Origin: Paratrimastix pyriformis
Lineage: Eukaryota > Preaxostyla > Paratrimastigidae
Reading direction: 5' to 3'
Assembly (NCBI GenBank): GCA_027972325.1
Contig: JAPMOS010000027.1
Location: forward strand, 372,001-436,000
DNA length: 64,000 nucleotides
Part shown: in pieces, positions 11,601 to 22,309 of the stretch
How the letters are laid out: each line of letters opens with the position of its first letter
Numbering within the stretch: the stretch's first letter is position 1
Made by a program: the position numbers and the translations under genes
The notes under the pieces: generated by a model
Databases searched by the model: none
Seen by the model: the letters and a program-made list of their open reading frames with translations, nothing else
Told to the model about the DNA's origin: nothing

Positions 11601-12071
11601 GCAGACCAGAAATTGTATCAACAAAGCTCGAACTCTGGGTGATATCAAAGAGGTCGCCGGCCAGCAAGGCGAACTTCAGCGAGGTGGCGAGATCATTCAA
11701 GTGGAACACAACCTGTCATTGTCCGGAATCCCGAGAAAAGCCGAGAACCATTAAGAGCGAGCGGTGAAAAAACACTGATTTGGAAAGAAATCAAACCTTC
11801 GCGGCAAGGAGCGCGGCGAGGTGATGGTCCTGAAACTGCTCGTTCTCGGCAAGGGTTTTGCTGCGTGAGCCAAAAAGTCGGTGAGCGACAAAGCGGTGAC
11901 ACTTTACGCAGACATTTTGGGGAGAACGTCGGCGATTTGAGGCCAGAAGTGAGCGACCATGTCATCAAGCCGGCGAAGAGAGGTAGCCTTCACAGAAGCT
12001 GAAGGATGATCCAGCATTGGGAGGAAAAAGGCAGCGTTCCGGAGAGGATCTTGGGCCACCTCTACTTGCAT
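8034..12071 (-). CDS. PSMD1: 26S proteasome regulatory subunit RPN2/PSMD1
   Basis: Largest scaffold subunit of the 19S base, built of PC (proteasome/cyclosome) repeats. The start is MQVEVAQDPLRN at 12071 (an in-frame ATG at 12122 is an alternative). Exons match PSMD1 in order: helical N-terminus (SLRRLDDMVAHFWPQIADVL; AAKVVFHLNDLATSLKFALL, AGDLFD; GLAIEGHRLDILERAM), then the PC-repeat toroid (FMHAGT-like HALMYAGTACDSFLRANEEF, ARATNFAKM; GALYALGLINANHGG; AAYGIGMVMLGTGN; ALGLAVALIMCG; GGMFCAGLAYCGNPN), then VRYGVALALGVSCAATGN, then a Lys/Glu-rich insert EEKKKKEREQAKNAAGEG, and the C-terminus ending PPEPFEYP at a stop at 8034. Human PSMD1 ends with a closely similar EPPEPFEY motif. A run of low-complexity codons and intron repeats lies near 8480-8680. 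Tail to tail with the hemerythrin gene. Confidence 0.95.
8944..9048. repeat. 7-bp tandem repeat GGGGCAC (intronic)
   Basis: About fifteen copies in a PSMD1 intron. On the gene strand the exon ends SELQ and the donor GTCCGC reads leftward from 9060. Confidence 0.93.
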
Positions 12072-12246
12072 TGCGGTGCTGTGAGGTAATCGATTTGGGG
12101 GATCTATCCTCTGGGTATGCATGATTGTGCACGATGGCGCGCAGCGAGCTAGCGGGGCAGATGTCGGGCTGTCTGTCTGTGGCGATCCTTCAGATTCAAA
12201 ATATTTTCACGTAAAGCAATACGAAACAAAGGAAGAAGAGAAATTC
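12072..12246. other. spacer between PSMD1 5' end and copine 3' end
   Basis: Short AT-richer spacer. Both neighbours are on the minus strand, so it must hold the PSMD1 promoter and 5' UTR. No known motif recognised. Confidence 0.5.
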
Positions 12247-14185
12247 TTACATGGGCATGGGCATGGACATTGGCATTGGCATTGCGGCCTGGCTTTGGAC
12301 GGGGGCACTGGGAGGCGCAGGTGCCGAAACAGTCATAACAGCTACCTGCTGGCTCAAGGCAGATTCTGCGGTCGCCGGCTGAGGAGCCACCGTGATGGTG
12401 ATGGCCGGGGTCTGGACCGCCACTGTCGGGGCCGGAGCTTGCACCTGGGCGGAACGTGGAGGGTTGGGGACGAACCCCCGGAACTTCATATACTCGAGCA
12501 GCTGCCGGGGCAACTCACCCAGCGTCTCGGCGGCCAGCTTGCTCAGGTTGGGGCAGTCCCGCATGGCCACGAACTGCAGCAGCCACCACAAAGAAGGCCG
12601 GCCAACGGGCCCGACACGATCAGATGGTGGGGGCTGTGGCTGTGGCTGTGGCTGTGGGGGTGGTTGCAGTGACAATGGTCGGGGGGGAGGGGGAGGGGCA
12701 AGCCCGACCTGGACGATGTCGCGGACGCAGCGCTTGCCGGACGCGTCGGCAAGGAGGGCCTCGTCGCTGTCGAGGGCCTTCATGTTGGAAAAGGAGGCGC
12801 TGCCCACGCCCACGATGATGACCGACAGGGGCAGTTGCGAGGCCCGCACGATGGCCGAAATGGTCTGGTCCAGGTCTGCCCGGGGGGGGGGGGGGGGGCA
12901 GAGAGGACGTACGGTCAGGACCCAACCCAAGGGGCCGGGCCGCAGGGCGGCGGACCTGTGATCTCGCCATCGGTGATGATGAGCAGCACGAAGTACTTCT
13001 GCTGCTGGCTGGTGTACTGGGCGGCGGCGCGGCATGCCCGGTCGATGACGGGGCAAAGTTGGTGGGCCCGTAGAGCTCCGTCTGGGCGATGGCGTTGCCG
13101 TAGGCGGCCAGCATGCCCTGGAGGCCGATCACCTCGGGCTGCAAGCGGGCGCCAGTCGGCGGGGAGCAATGAGGGCAGGCGGGCGGGGAGCAATGAGGGC
13201 AGGACAGATGGGGGCAGCCGGGCGGGCCAGGGCATGGGAGGGAGGAGGAGGGAGGGAGGGAGGAGGAGGGAGGGGAGGGAGGGAGGGAGGAGGAGGGGGA
13301 GGGAGGGAGGGAGGGGGAGGGAGGGAGGGAGGGAGGGAGGGAGGAGGGAGGGAGGGAGGGAGGGAGGGAGGAGAAGGTGAGCGGGAAGCAGTGCGAGACG
13401 ATCCCCGAGGGGAGCCGCGCCCCGAAGCCGAACATCTGCGCCCCGAGGGGGCACGGACAGGGGGGGCAGGGACAGGACAGCAGGGGCGGGGAGCAGGGGG
13501 ACAGCAGGGGCGGGGACAGCAGGGGGGGACAGGGGACAGCAGGGGCGGGACAGCAGGGGCGGGGACAGCAGGGGGCAGGGACAGCAGGGCGGGGACAGCA
13601 GGGGCGGGGACAGCAGGGGCGGGGACAAGCGCAGGGATGGATCCATTCGGCAAGGGGGGGCGGCGGGGGCGGGGACCGACCGGGAAGGCACCGTCGCTAT
13701 CGTACGGGGCCACGATCGAGCCCAGCCTGCAGGGCCATCTGGTATGAGTTGGGCCCGGGGCCGCCCATGTAGTGCAACGACTCGCGGTTCGACGGCTCCT
13801 GCCCATCCCAACAGCAGCAGCAGTAGCAGCAGTAGTAGTAGCAAAAGCGGCGCATGGACGCGCGGTGGTCAACCAGAGCAGGGGGAGGGGGGGGGGGGGG
13901 GGGGGGTGCGGTGCGTGATGCCGCGGGCGGACCGGTTGGAGGCCGTGAAGTCGATGGCGGCGATGAGGGAGACCTCGCAGCCGCCCAGGATGTAGTCCAG
14001 GAAGGTCGGCAGCCGGACGACCTCCCACCGGAAGACCAGCACCCCGAGTTGCTGTACCGGGGGCCCTTCTTCTGGCGGAGCCTCGTGGATCAGCGGCACG
14101 CTGAAGCCGCCCGCAGCTGGGCCACAGTCAGCTGGGCCTGGCCGATCAGCTCGGCCTCTGCTGCGCGGGGAGGGCAGGGGGGGGG

Positions 14186-14220
<35 letters not shown>

Positions 14221-15370
14221 GAGGACCGAATGGGACGAGGAGGCACAAAGGCCGAGGGGCCGAGGGTGCGGGTGGGGCCCGGACCATTCTTGTCGAAGTC
14301 GAAGACCTCGGCCAGGAAGGGCTCGTCAGGACAGGGCTCCAGACAGAGAGGAGGGCGGATATGAGCCAGGGTGCGGTCGACACGAACTCGAGGGGGGAGA
14401 GCGGGCAGGCGGGCAGGCGGGCAGGCGGGCAGGCGGGCAGGCGGGTGGCGGGCAGGCGGGCAGGCGGGCAGGCGGGCAGGCGGGCAGGCGGGCAGGCGGG
14501 CAGGCGGGCAGCGGGCAGGCGGGCAGGCGGGCGGGCGGGCGGGCAGGCGGGCGGGCAGGCGGGCAGGCGGGCAGCGGGCAGGCGGGCAGGGCAGGCGGGC
14601 GGGCAGGCGGGCGGGCAGGCGGGCAGGCGGGCGGGCAGGCGACCGGGGTCGAGGGTCTTGTTGATGACCTCGGTCTTGAAGGCCGGCACGGGGCGGCCCC
14701 CGACGAGCCGCGAGAGGATGCAGAAGGGGTCGCTCTTGCCGAAGAAGTCCTTCTTGTCGAGATGCTCGGCCCGGAGGCTCACCCGGGCCACCGACGCGCA
14801 CCGGGACTCCTCCACCCCGACGGTCAGCATCCCCCGCCCCGTCGGGTGGCCGACCGCTCCCAGCGGGAAGACGGCAGTCATGGCGGGCCTGTCCGGGGAG
14901 GGGGGGGGGGCGAGGGGATAGCGCATGACGTGCCTGACGGGAGGGAAGAAACGAGAATGGCCACGGTGGAAGGAGGAGGCTCCGGGAGGCGGACCTGCCC
15001 GCAATGAACCCGAGGGTCGTCTCGCACTCGCCGATCAGCTACTCATGCGGGGCGGTGAGGTTTTTCACAGGCGAAAATAATCTCAAACCTCTTGTTGGTC
15101 GAGACGGGTGGAAGTGGTGTCCCAATCGTAGATGCTGAACTTCACAGGCTGGACGCGCTCAAAGGCATAGCGCATTTTGAGGCCGGTCACAAAACGAGGG
15201 TTGAGCGTGTCACGAAGCACCTCGGTACGGGATGCCTCGACCCAATTGAGGCAACCATCTTCCTTGACAAAAAGCACACAGCAGGGATCGCTTTTCGAGC
15301 CGACATCAAGGTTTTTCAGCTGCTGACAGCTGATCGAAAGGGAAAGCATTGTCGCGGGTTCGGCGGCCAT
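12247..15370 (-). CDS. copine (C2-C2-vWA calcium/phospholipid-binding protein)
   Basis: Copines bind membranes through Ca2+ via two C2 domains and recruit partners with a vWA-like domain. C2A: MAAEPATMLSLSISCQQLKN, DVGSKSDPCCVLF, then microexon LIGECETTLGFIAG (14995-15038). C2B: VARVSLRAEHLDKKDFFGKS, DPFCILSR, TEVINKTLDP, AEVFDFDKNG, LIGQAQLTVAQL. The copine core follows: FLDYILGGCEVSLIAAIDFT, ASN (MIDAS-like D-x-T-x-S region), LQGMLAAYGNAIAQTELYGP, YFVLLIITDGEIT, LSVIIVGVGSASFSNMKALD, ending LLEYMKFRGFVPNP. A C-terminal extension of about 65 residues is rich in A/P/V and ends in MPMPMSMPMPM. The start is the ATG at 15370, just after an AG that could be a 5' UTR acceptor; MVKF at 15385 is an alternative. 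Confidence 0.93.
13224..13374. repeat. GAGG/GGGA tetranucleotide array (copine intron)
   Basis: Purine-rich on the plus strand, hence pyrimidine-rich in the copine transcript. Confidence 0.9.
13463..13628. repeat. 15-bp minisatellite ACAGCAGGGGCGGGG (copine intron)
   Basis: About eleven imperfect copies between two vWA-coding exons. Confidence 0.9.
14400..14640. repeat. 8-bp tandem repeat GGCGGGCA, about 30 copies (copine intron)
   Basis: Fills the intron following the C2B exon that ends TEVINKTLDP on the gene strand. Confidence 0.92.
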
Positions 15371-15542
15371 CCTAAATTTCACCAAAAATCCGTTGAGCTG
15401 TTTTGCCGATTTGGAGCAGACTTCGTCTCGGCGAGAAACTGTCGACAGAGCCTAGTGACTGCCATTTCCGTTCTTTTGTTCTTTTCGTGTTGATTCGTTA
15501 TCCCCTTCCCCCCGGTTCGCGGGGAGGGCACAAGAAAAGGGG

Positions 15543-15573
15543 GTGTATATACGTTTACACGGGGGTGGTCACG
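15543..15573 (-). promoter_or_regulatory. promoter-like element, copy 1 (copine side)
   Basis: Read on the copine strand this is CGTGACCACCCCCGTG followed by TAAACGTATATACAC, about 175-200 bp upstream of the copine start. The first 16 bases match copy 2 (16397-16426) exactly and the next 14 are similar. A transcription-factor site is inferred. Confidence 0.5.
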
Positions 15574-16365
15574 AGCATGTTTTGCGGCTGACTTTGCCAC
15601 AATCGGCAGAGCGGACCGTGAGAGACACCAAACAACAATATGAATATCTCTGCTTCTACCTTGCCGAAGTTGGGTCTCTTGTTCCAGCCGATCCCACAGG
15701 GCAGCATCATCAATGCTGCCTGCCCATCGAGTTGACAACGGTCATGGTGGTATCGATCATATCATACGCACTGCTTTTCTAAAACACATTCCCATTGTAA
15801 GCGGCGTCAAAGGCGCCGATGTGACGTTCAACCTTCAGCATTAATCGAGTCGCCCATTTTGCCGACCGGCCACTTATCAACGCTGGGGATCTAACAGACA
15901 TTATGCTTTGAGTCTGTTTCATCGAGTTGACGGGTTTCTGCACACTTTCACGGGATGACCTCGAGTTCGGCCATGCGGCGCAGGCGAGGATCCCGTTTCA
16001 ATGCTGTTTTCCGATGCAGGCTATGGGGCTATTTATTGGTGAAGCGAGGCAGCCGATTTGAGGGCACCCTCGGAATGTGACATTGGTCGATGAGATCTTC
16101 AATAAATTTTTCTTGCACGGGCAGAACTCCTTCGAATCACCTGGGCGGGGTTCTTTTGTAAAATGTCATCGAATGATCGGGTTTCCAGCCCTGAAGCCCC
16201 CCCTCGGTGAGGCCGTGCCGGCGATGGGACCCATCGTCTGGGCCCGGCCCTGGCCCCGGGTGGCACCAGATTATCTTATGCACAAGCGTGCCCCCGGGCC
16301 CGGGTGAGCCCTGGTGTCAGATCGGGTCCCGGTCGGCCCGGGCGGGAATTAAACCCTGAGACTTT

Positions 16366-16395
16366 TTCAAAATTTTCTCGGACCAAAATTTTGAA
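16366..16395. promoter_or_regulatory. perfect 11-bp inverted repeat with 8-base loop
   Basis: Left arm TTCAAAATTTT (16366-16376), loop CTCGGACC, right arm AAAATTTTGAA (16385-16395). It sits directly upstream of promoter element copy 2 and about 115 bp before the C2-armadillo ATG. It could be a dimeric factor site or a hairpin; the function is unknown. Confidence 0.45.
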
Positions 16396-16396
16396 C

Positions 16397-16426
16397 CGTG
16401 ACCACCCCCGTGATAACGTACATAAC
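16397..16426 (+). promoter_or_regulatory. promoter-like element, copy 2 (C2-armadillo side)
   Basis: CGTGACCACCCCCGTG then ATAACGTACATAAC, about 85-113 bp upstream of the ATG at 16510, in the same orientation relative to its gene as copy 1 is to copine. Confidence 0.5.
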
Positions 16427-16509
16427 CCCCTGGTGACTGCAGCCAAATCCCAAAGGTCTGGCCCATTTCGGCATTACCCGCTCGTCTCACGTACAACACC
16501 GTTAGCACC

Positions 16510-19500
16510 ATGTTCGACGTGTATTTCCATTCTTTTTCGGCGCGTGATTTGGAGGCCAAGGATGCCAATGGTCTCAGTGATCCCTATCTCGTCATCACAT
16601 GCAATCGTACCGAGGTCCTGAAGGCACCTCTGAAATCGGAAATACTCAGCAAAAGTCCGCCCTTTTCCTTGAACACCCAGCCCTCAACCCTCGCTGGAAT
16701 TTTTCACTCGCAGCCCTCAACCCTCGCTGGAATTTTGCCGCCCATGTCGAACTTCCGACGGGCTACGAGAACACTACCTTTACCCTCGCGGTGTTCGACC
16801 ATGATGTGTCCTCGAAAGACGATGAGATTGGGCATTGCGAGCTTTCTCTTCTGGAAATGCTCACTTCGCCGGCCCACATCGATTACACCCTTCGCGGGGA
16901 GCACCCGAACTCTGGCCGTTTGATGGGCGTCGTGGAAGCCCACGCTCGGTCGCAGCTCGTGGTGACCCTGCCCAATCCGCTCTTCGGCAACCAGGCCGTG
17001 GCCCCGCAGGTCACGATGGAGTGCTGCTGGACGGGTGGCGGGTCTGTCCCCGGGCCACACTGACGCCATGTGAGGGGTCTCGCCCGGCCACGCCCGACCT
17101 GACTGGTCCTTCTTGGCACCTTGGGTGTGCCTGCCGGGTGGCGCGGCCAGGAAAACGGCCCTCTTTGCCCGGGACCTGCCCTCGGTCGAGCTGACCTGCC
17201 TCACCGACACCGCGGTCTGCGCCCCCCGCCCCGCTTTCCACCCGGGCTCATTTTCTTGTCCGTGCCCCTACCACTGCTCCCGCTCCTGCTCTCTGTTGGG
17301 TCTCCCTGGCAGGCCCTCGGCGGCGAGTCGCTGCTCATCCGCGCCTACGCCAACGGCGACATCCGCTCGGCGGTCAGCGCCCCGGTCCGCCTCGACGCGC
17401 CACCCTGGCCCATGCCCTTCATGTTTGCTGCTTGCTGGGCGTCTGGGTAGATCGCCCTGCCCGCTGGCGGGCTGCTCTCCCAAGGCAGCGCCTCACCCGC
17501 CCCTGTGGAGCTGCTCCTGCCGGGGGCTGCCGGGGCGCCCGCCAAGGTGACCCTGGCCGCGGCGGTCCGCCTGGAAGGGTGCCGGCGCGCCCAGATGGCC
17601 CACGGCGTCCTCGTGGACGGGGGTCCGTCGCTCCGCTGCACCCCCCCCGCTGCCCCGCTGCCCCGCTGCCCCGCTGCCCCGCTGCCCCGCTGCCCCGCTG
17701 CCCCGCTGCCCCGCTGCCCCGCTGCCCCGCTGCCCCGCTGCCCCGCTGCCCCGCTGCCCCGCTGCCCCGCTGCCCCGCTGCCCCGCTGCCCCGCTGCCCA
17801 CAGCTTGCTCATCCTTGCCGCTTGTGCTCGCTTTGGGCCTCCGCTCCCCCACCTTCTCCCCGGGGCCGCCCAGTGGTGATGAACGGCCGGCCGGCCGTTG
17901 CGGGGGCCTCGGCGGGCGGGGCGGCAGCCATCGGGATGTCCCCGGCGGCGGACTTCCTGACCCGGGGGGCGGGCCTCCCGCGCCTGGCGGCCCTCATGCA
18001 GCAGGCCCTGGCGGCCGGCCCGCTGGGGCCCCTCAGCTCCGGCAGCATGCCCCTGCCCATCCTCGGGTGCCGCATCGTGCAGGGCATCCTCTACACCGGT
18101 CCGCACCCCCCACCCGCCCAACGGCACCCCGCGCCCGCGCCCCCTCCACCGGCCGTGGGGACCTCTGGCCCAACGGCGCACTGTGACGGACTTGCCATGT
18201 CGTGCCATGATGCCGTGTGCCGTGCCTGATCATGCCTGCCGGTTTCTTTTTCTTTGGCTTGGGGCCGCAGAGCCGACCGCTGCGGGGCAGCCCGTGGGGC
18301 AGTTGCTGACGGGGGTGCTGCAGGCCGTGGCGGCCGTCCAGGCCCCGGCGGGGTCGCCCCAGCAGGCCGTCCTGATGAGCTGGCTGCCGCCCCTCTGCGG
18401 CGCCCTGGCCGCATACTCCCAGGGTCCGCACACCGCACACCGCACACCCACCCACGCGCACGCCCCATCCGCACCCAGACACCCCATCCGCACCCCACAA
18501 CCCTCTTCCCCTCGCCGCCCCCCGGAGCGCCCCTCATCGCATGCCCCGGGCGCCATGGGCGGGCGTCGCAGCGGCCGGACCGGAGGCGGCTTGGTGGGGG
18601 CTGCTGCTGGGGCTGGTGCCCCGGCTGGACGCCCAGCTGGTCGAGCCCGTCGCCGCCCTGGCGGCTGCCCTGGAGGCCTTCCTCGATCGCAGCCCCTGTC
18701 CGCCTCCGCCCCGATCTGCATCTGCCGACCCCCCCCCCCCCCCCCCATATGCTGCCCTGGCCGCTGCCCCTGGACGCCGCTGCCGGCCGATGGGCTCACA
18801 CGGTGCCCTTCGATTCGATCCCCCCCCAGCGCCCCCTCCCGAGGCCTGCGGGGTGCTCGTCTCGCTGGCCGCCCTCCACACGGCCGCCTCCTGGGTGCGG
18901 GTGCCCGCCCTGCGCGCATTGACCCTCTGCGCCAGCTCCCGTCCGCATCCCCTCAGCGCCCCCTCCCTCACCCCTCCCTCACCCCCTCCCTCACCCCTCC
19001 CTCACCCCCTCCGCCCTTTCCCACGCCCCCCATCATCCCAATTGTCCCACCAATCATCCCAATCATCCCTTTTGCTGACTGTGACATCCCATCTGGGGGC
19101 CCACCTTGGGGCTGGGGGCGTGGGGATGCAGCGGCCGGGGCCGGGGCCCTGTCGGCAGCCCTGACCGACAAGAACGACCGGTTCGCACTCGCGGTCGCTG
19201 AGGAGGTCCCCACGCGCCCCCCACCGCACACGCGCACCCCCCGTCGCACACACGGGCACGGGTCCAACTGACGAGGGGGCTGCCCATTGGCGATGGATGC
19301 GGCGATGGGGGGGCGTGCGGGGCGCAGCTTGCCGCGGTCTCGATGGGTCCCTCCAGCCGGCGGGCGGCGGGCGCGTGCGCGGTGCTGCTGACCCTCTGCG
19401 CCGCCAAGCCCAACGCGGGCGAGCTCGCCGAGGCGGCCATCAAGGGCCTCCTCGCCCACTGCGAGGCCTCCGGTCCGGCGCTTGGCCCCGGGGTGCCCTG

Positions 19501-20309
19501 GGGTGCCGAGCGGGGCCATCCGTCCGGGTTGGGTGCCCGCCCTGATCCTGATGTGGGGGGTGCGGGCTGCCCTTCTGTTGCGCGCCGGGGCAGTGGCCGC
19601 GCGGCGCGGGGTTGCCGGCATGGGGGCGGGTGCGCTGGCGGGGCTGCTGGCGAGCCAGGCCAAGTCGGCCGACTGCATGGCGGCCCTCTGCCGCCTCCTC
19701 GGGTGCGCCTGCGAAGGTCGGCCCGCCCCGCCCATCCGGCCGCTCCCCCACCCCGTGGGGGCGCCGCCGCCTCCTCCTTGGCCACCGACCATCATCGGTC
19801 ATCATCGGGTGCGGGCTGCTGCGTCCGCGGGGCGGCCGGGTGTGGGTGCCTGGGTGCCTGGGTGACTGTCTGCAGGGCCCGAGGGGGCGTCCCTGGTGAC
19901 GGAGGCCATCGTCAAGGGCGTCGTGGCCGCCCTGAAGAAGCACGCCGGCCAGCCGGCCCTGGTCGTGGCGGCCGTGGGCTTCCTCGGCGCCGCCGCGGGC
20001 AGCGGTCCGCCCCCCAGCCGCTCGATGGGCTGCCGCCTCCCCCAGCCGCCCCATGCTGGAGCTGATGGCGAGCTGTGGGGCTGTTTTTATGCGTGGCATG
20101 GGGCATGGGGAATGGGGAATGGGCATGGGGCATGGGGAATGGGGAATGGGCATGGGGAATGGGCATGGGGAATGGGCATGGGGAATGGGCATGGGGAATG
20201 GGCATGGGGAATGGGCATGGGGAATGGGCATGGGGAATGGGCATGGGGCATGGGCATGGGGCATGGGGAATGGGCATGGGGCATGGGGAATGGGGAATGG
20301 GCATGGGCA

Positions 20310-20342
<33 letters not shown>

Positions 20343-22309
20343 AGTCTGGCCGGGAGGTGCTGCTGCAGAGCGGGGGCGTGCAGGCCCTGCTGCAGGCGGC
20401 CCAGGCGCTGATGGGGAACAGCCGCACCCAGCAGGCCACCCCCATCGAGGTCTTCGCATCCATCGTCGCTGCCCTCGATCGCTGCGCCGCCTCCCGTCCG
20501 TGCCCCGCCCCGTCCCGCCCCACCCCACCCGCCCTGCCTGGCCCTGCCTGGCCTGCTCACATCCGTGCCTGCTGGGGATATATGCTGGGGATATATGCTG
20601 GGGATATATGCTGGGGCTGCCGGCTGCAGCGACGGCTCGGGGGCTGCTGGTGAAGGACGGCGTCGTGGCGACCCTGGTGGCCGTCATTGCCCAGCTGGGC
20701 GACGAGCGGGCCGCCCTGCCCGCCATCGGCTGCCTGCGCACATTCGCCCTCGATGGTCCGCCAACATCCGCCTCCTGTCTGGGGCCTGGGGCCGGCCGTA
20801 TGGGGCCGACCGTGTGGGGTCGGTCGTTGGGTCGGTCTGTGGCTCAACGGGCCATCTTGGGGTGGCGCGGGGGTGTCTGGGCGTCTGGTCGGGTCAGAGG
20901 CGAGCCGGGCCGCGGTGGGCAAGGCCAAGGCCCTCGAGACGGCCCTGCAGTACGAGCGGGCCCACCCCATCAGCCAGCAGGCGGCCCTGGGGGCCCTCCT
21001 CCAGCTGGCATCGGCCCTCGCCTTCAGCAGTCCGCCCCCACCCCCCCATCAGGCCCTGCTCCCATCCCCGCTCCCCCTGCCGTCCCGCCCACACACGCCA
21101 CCCCGCTCGGGCGCCCGCGGGCCGGCGGCGCTGGCGGCATGATCACCGCATCTCCTCGGGTGGGGCGCCCCAGACATGCTGCCTGCCGACTGCCTGGCCG
21201 AATCGGTCGACGTGGCCCAGCGCGCCCTCGCCCGCGCATGGTCCGCCAGCCCCGCCCTGCCCCGCCCCTCCCGATCGGCTTCCACCCACCCACCCCGGCC
21301 CCTGCTGGATGGCCGGATGGCCGGATGGCCGGATGGGATGGATGGCCCCCCTCACCCTTGGCCTCTGGTGGGGCCTGTGCAGCATGTCCGATCGGATCGC
21401 CGCCGCGCGGCTGCTGAAGCTCTTCGCGGAGCAGGGTCCGCTCCGACACGCCCACTGAGCCGCCATCCCCCCCTGCGGGCATCCCCCCCTGCGGGCATCC
21501 CCCCTGCGGGCATCCCCCCCACAGCGCAGTCCCCCACCGCCCTGCCGTTGGGCAGGCCTCGTCTCAGCACCCTCGGCCTCCAGTACCCTCGGCCTCATTT
21601 GGCGCCTTTCTTCGCCTCGTTTCGTTTCGGGGGGGACGACGGCGCAGCGGTTCGCGTCCCGCCCGGGAAGGGGCGCCACCCGGTGGTCAGCGAGCCGGTC
21701 CTGCGGGCCCTGGGCCAGGCCGTGGGCCAGGAGGAGACGCCCGCCCTCGTTGCCGCCGCCGCCGAGACCCTCAACGTCCTCCTCGGCCAAAGTCCGCACC
21801 CGCACCCGCACCCGCACCCGCCTCCCCGATTTTGCCGGGGGCCGTTGGGTTTGGTAGGAACGCTCACACCGGTGCCCCTCGCAGCGGCCTGGCACGCGAT
21901 GGCGCTGGCTTGCGGCTACGGGGAGCGCCTGCTGGCCGCCATGGGCCGGCCGGCCCTGGCCCAGGACGGGCGCTGCATGAGCCAGCTCGCTTGCGCGGCG
22001 GCCCTCCTGTCCCGCTCCGGTCCGCGGCCTGGCCCGCCCTCGGCCCCCATCCCACCGCCCTCGGCCCCCATCCCACCGCCCTCGGCCCCCATCCCACCGC
22101 CCTCGGCCCCCATCCCACCGCCCTCGGCACGCCCCTCCTCACGTCCCTCCTCCCCCCTGGGGCCACCGCTCTGGGCAGCGGGGACCACCCGGCGGGCGCT
22201 GCTGGGCTGCGTGGGCTTCCTGGAGGGGCTCCTGGGGCTGCCCGACTGCCCGCCCGACGCCCTGGCGGCCGCCCTGGAGGCCCTCGGGGCCCTGCTCGGC
22301 TCGGCCTAG
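16510..22309 (+). CDS. C2-domain protein with armadillo/HEAT-like helical repeats (multi-exon)
   Basis: Starts MFDVYFHSFSARDLEAKDAN, then GLSDPYLVI, a canonical type-I C2 domain: TLNPRWNF after splicing, then FTLAVFDHDVSSKDDEIGHC (the Ca2+ loop aspartates D-x-D are present). A second beta-rich segment follows (VELTCLTDTAVCA; LLIRAYANGDIRSAVSAPVR). From about 17,900 to the stop at 22309 the exons encode short Leu/Ala-rich helical pairs: LPRLAALMQQALAAGPLGPL; LLTGVLQAVAAVQAPAG; LVEPVAALAAALEAFLDRS; LAEAAIKGLLAHCEASG; VLLQSGGVQALLQAAQALMG; VVATLVAVIAQLGDERAALP; QQAALGALLQLASALAFSS; LRALGQAVGQEETPALVAAA; LLGCVGFLEGLLGLP. These suggest an armadillo/HEAT solenoid. I do not recognise a named family. 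It is possible that the C2 part (to about 17,060) and the solenoid are two genes, but no stop or promoter-like gap separates them clearly. Confidence 0.65.
16678..16740 (+). repeat. 33-bp direct duplication spanning a 3' splice site
   Basis: CAG|CCCTCAACCCTCGCTGG occurs at 16678 and again at 16711, offset by 33 bp, giving two in-frame acceptors for the intron whose GTCCGC donor is at 16655. The downstream acceptor yields a normal C2 motif (TLNPRWNFAAHVEL); the upstream one adds 11 residues and repeats NPRWNF. Confidence 0.7.
17648..17802. repeat. 8-bp tandem repeat GCTGCCCC, about 19 copies (intronic)
   Basis: Directly follows an exon ending VLVDGGP and a GTCCGT donor in the C2-armadillo gene. 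Confidence 0.92.
20095..20339. repeat. 12-bp minisatellite GGGAATGGGCAT plus 29-base poly-G run
   Basis: Purine-rich in the sense direction, unlike most introns here. The poly-G run is 20311-20339. Intron of the C2-armadillo gene, after the exon ending VGFLGAAAGS. Confidence 0.93.
22043..22132. repeat. 21-bp minisatellite, about four copies (intronic)
   Basis: Unit CTCGGCCCCCATCCCACCGCC, just after the GTCCGC donor at 22020. Confidence 0.92.

Larger units (their letters stand above)
15371..16509. other. divergent promoter region, AT-richer, no gene seen
   Basis: 1.1 kb between the starts of copine (-) and the C2-armadillo gene (+). Base composition is close to balanced here, in contrast with the flanking gene bodies. 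Small open frames (for example minus 15738-15379 and plus 16077-16307) show no family resemblance or exon logic. The region contains the repeated element and hairpin listed separately. Confidence 0.6.

Noticed and set aside
15379-15738. 119-codon minus-strand frame upstream of copine
   Set aside because: No similarity, ends before the copine start, and spans the promoter-like element; more likely 5' UTR or spacer.
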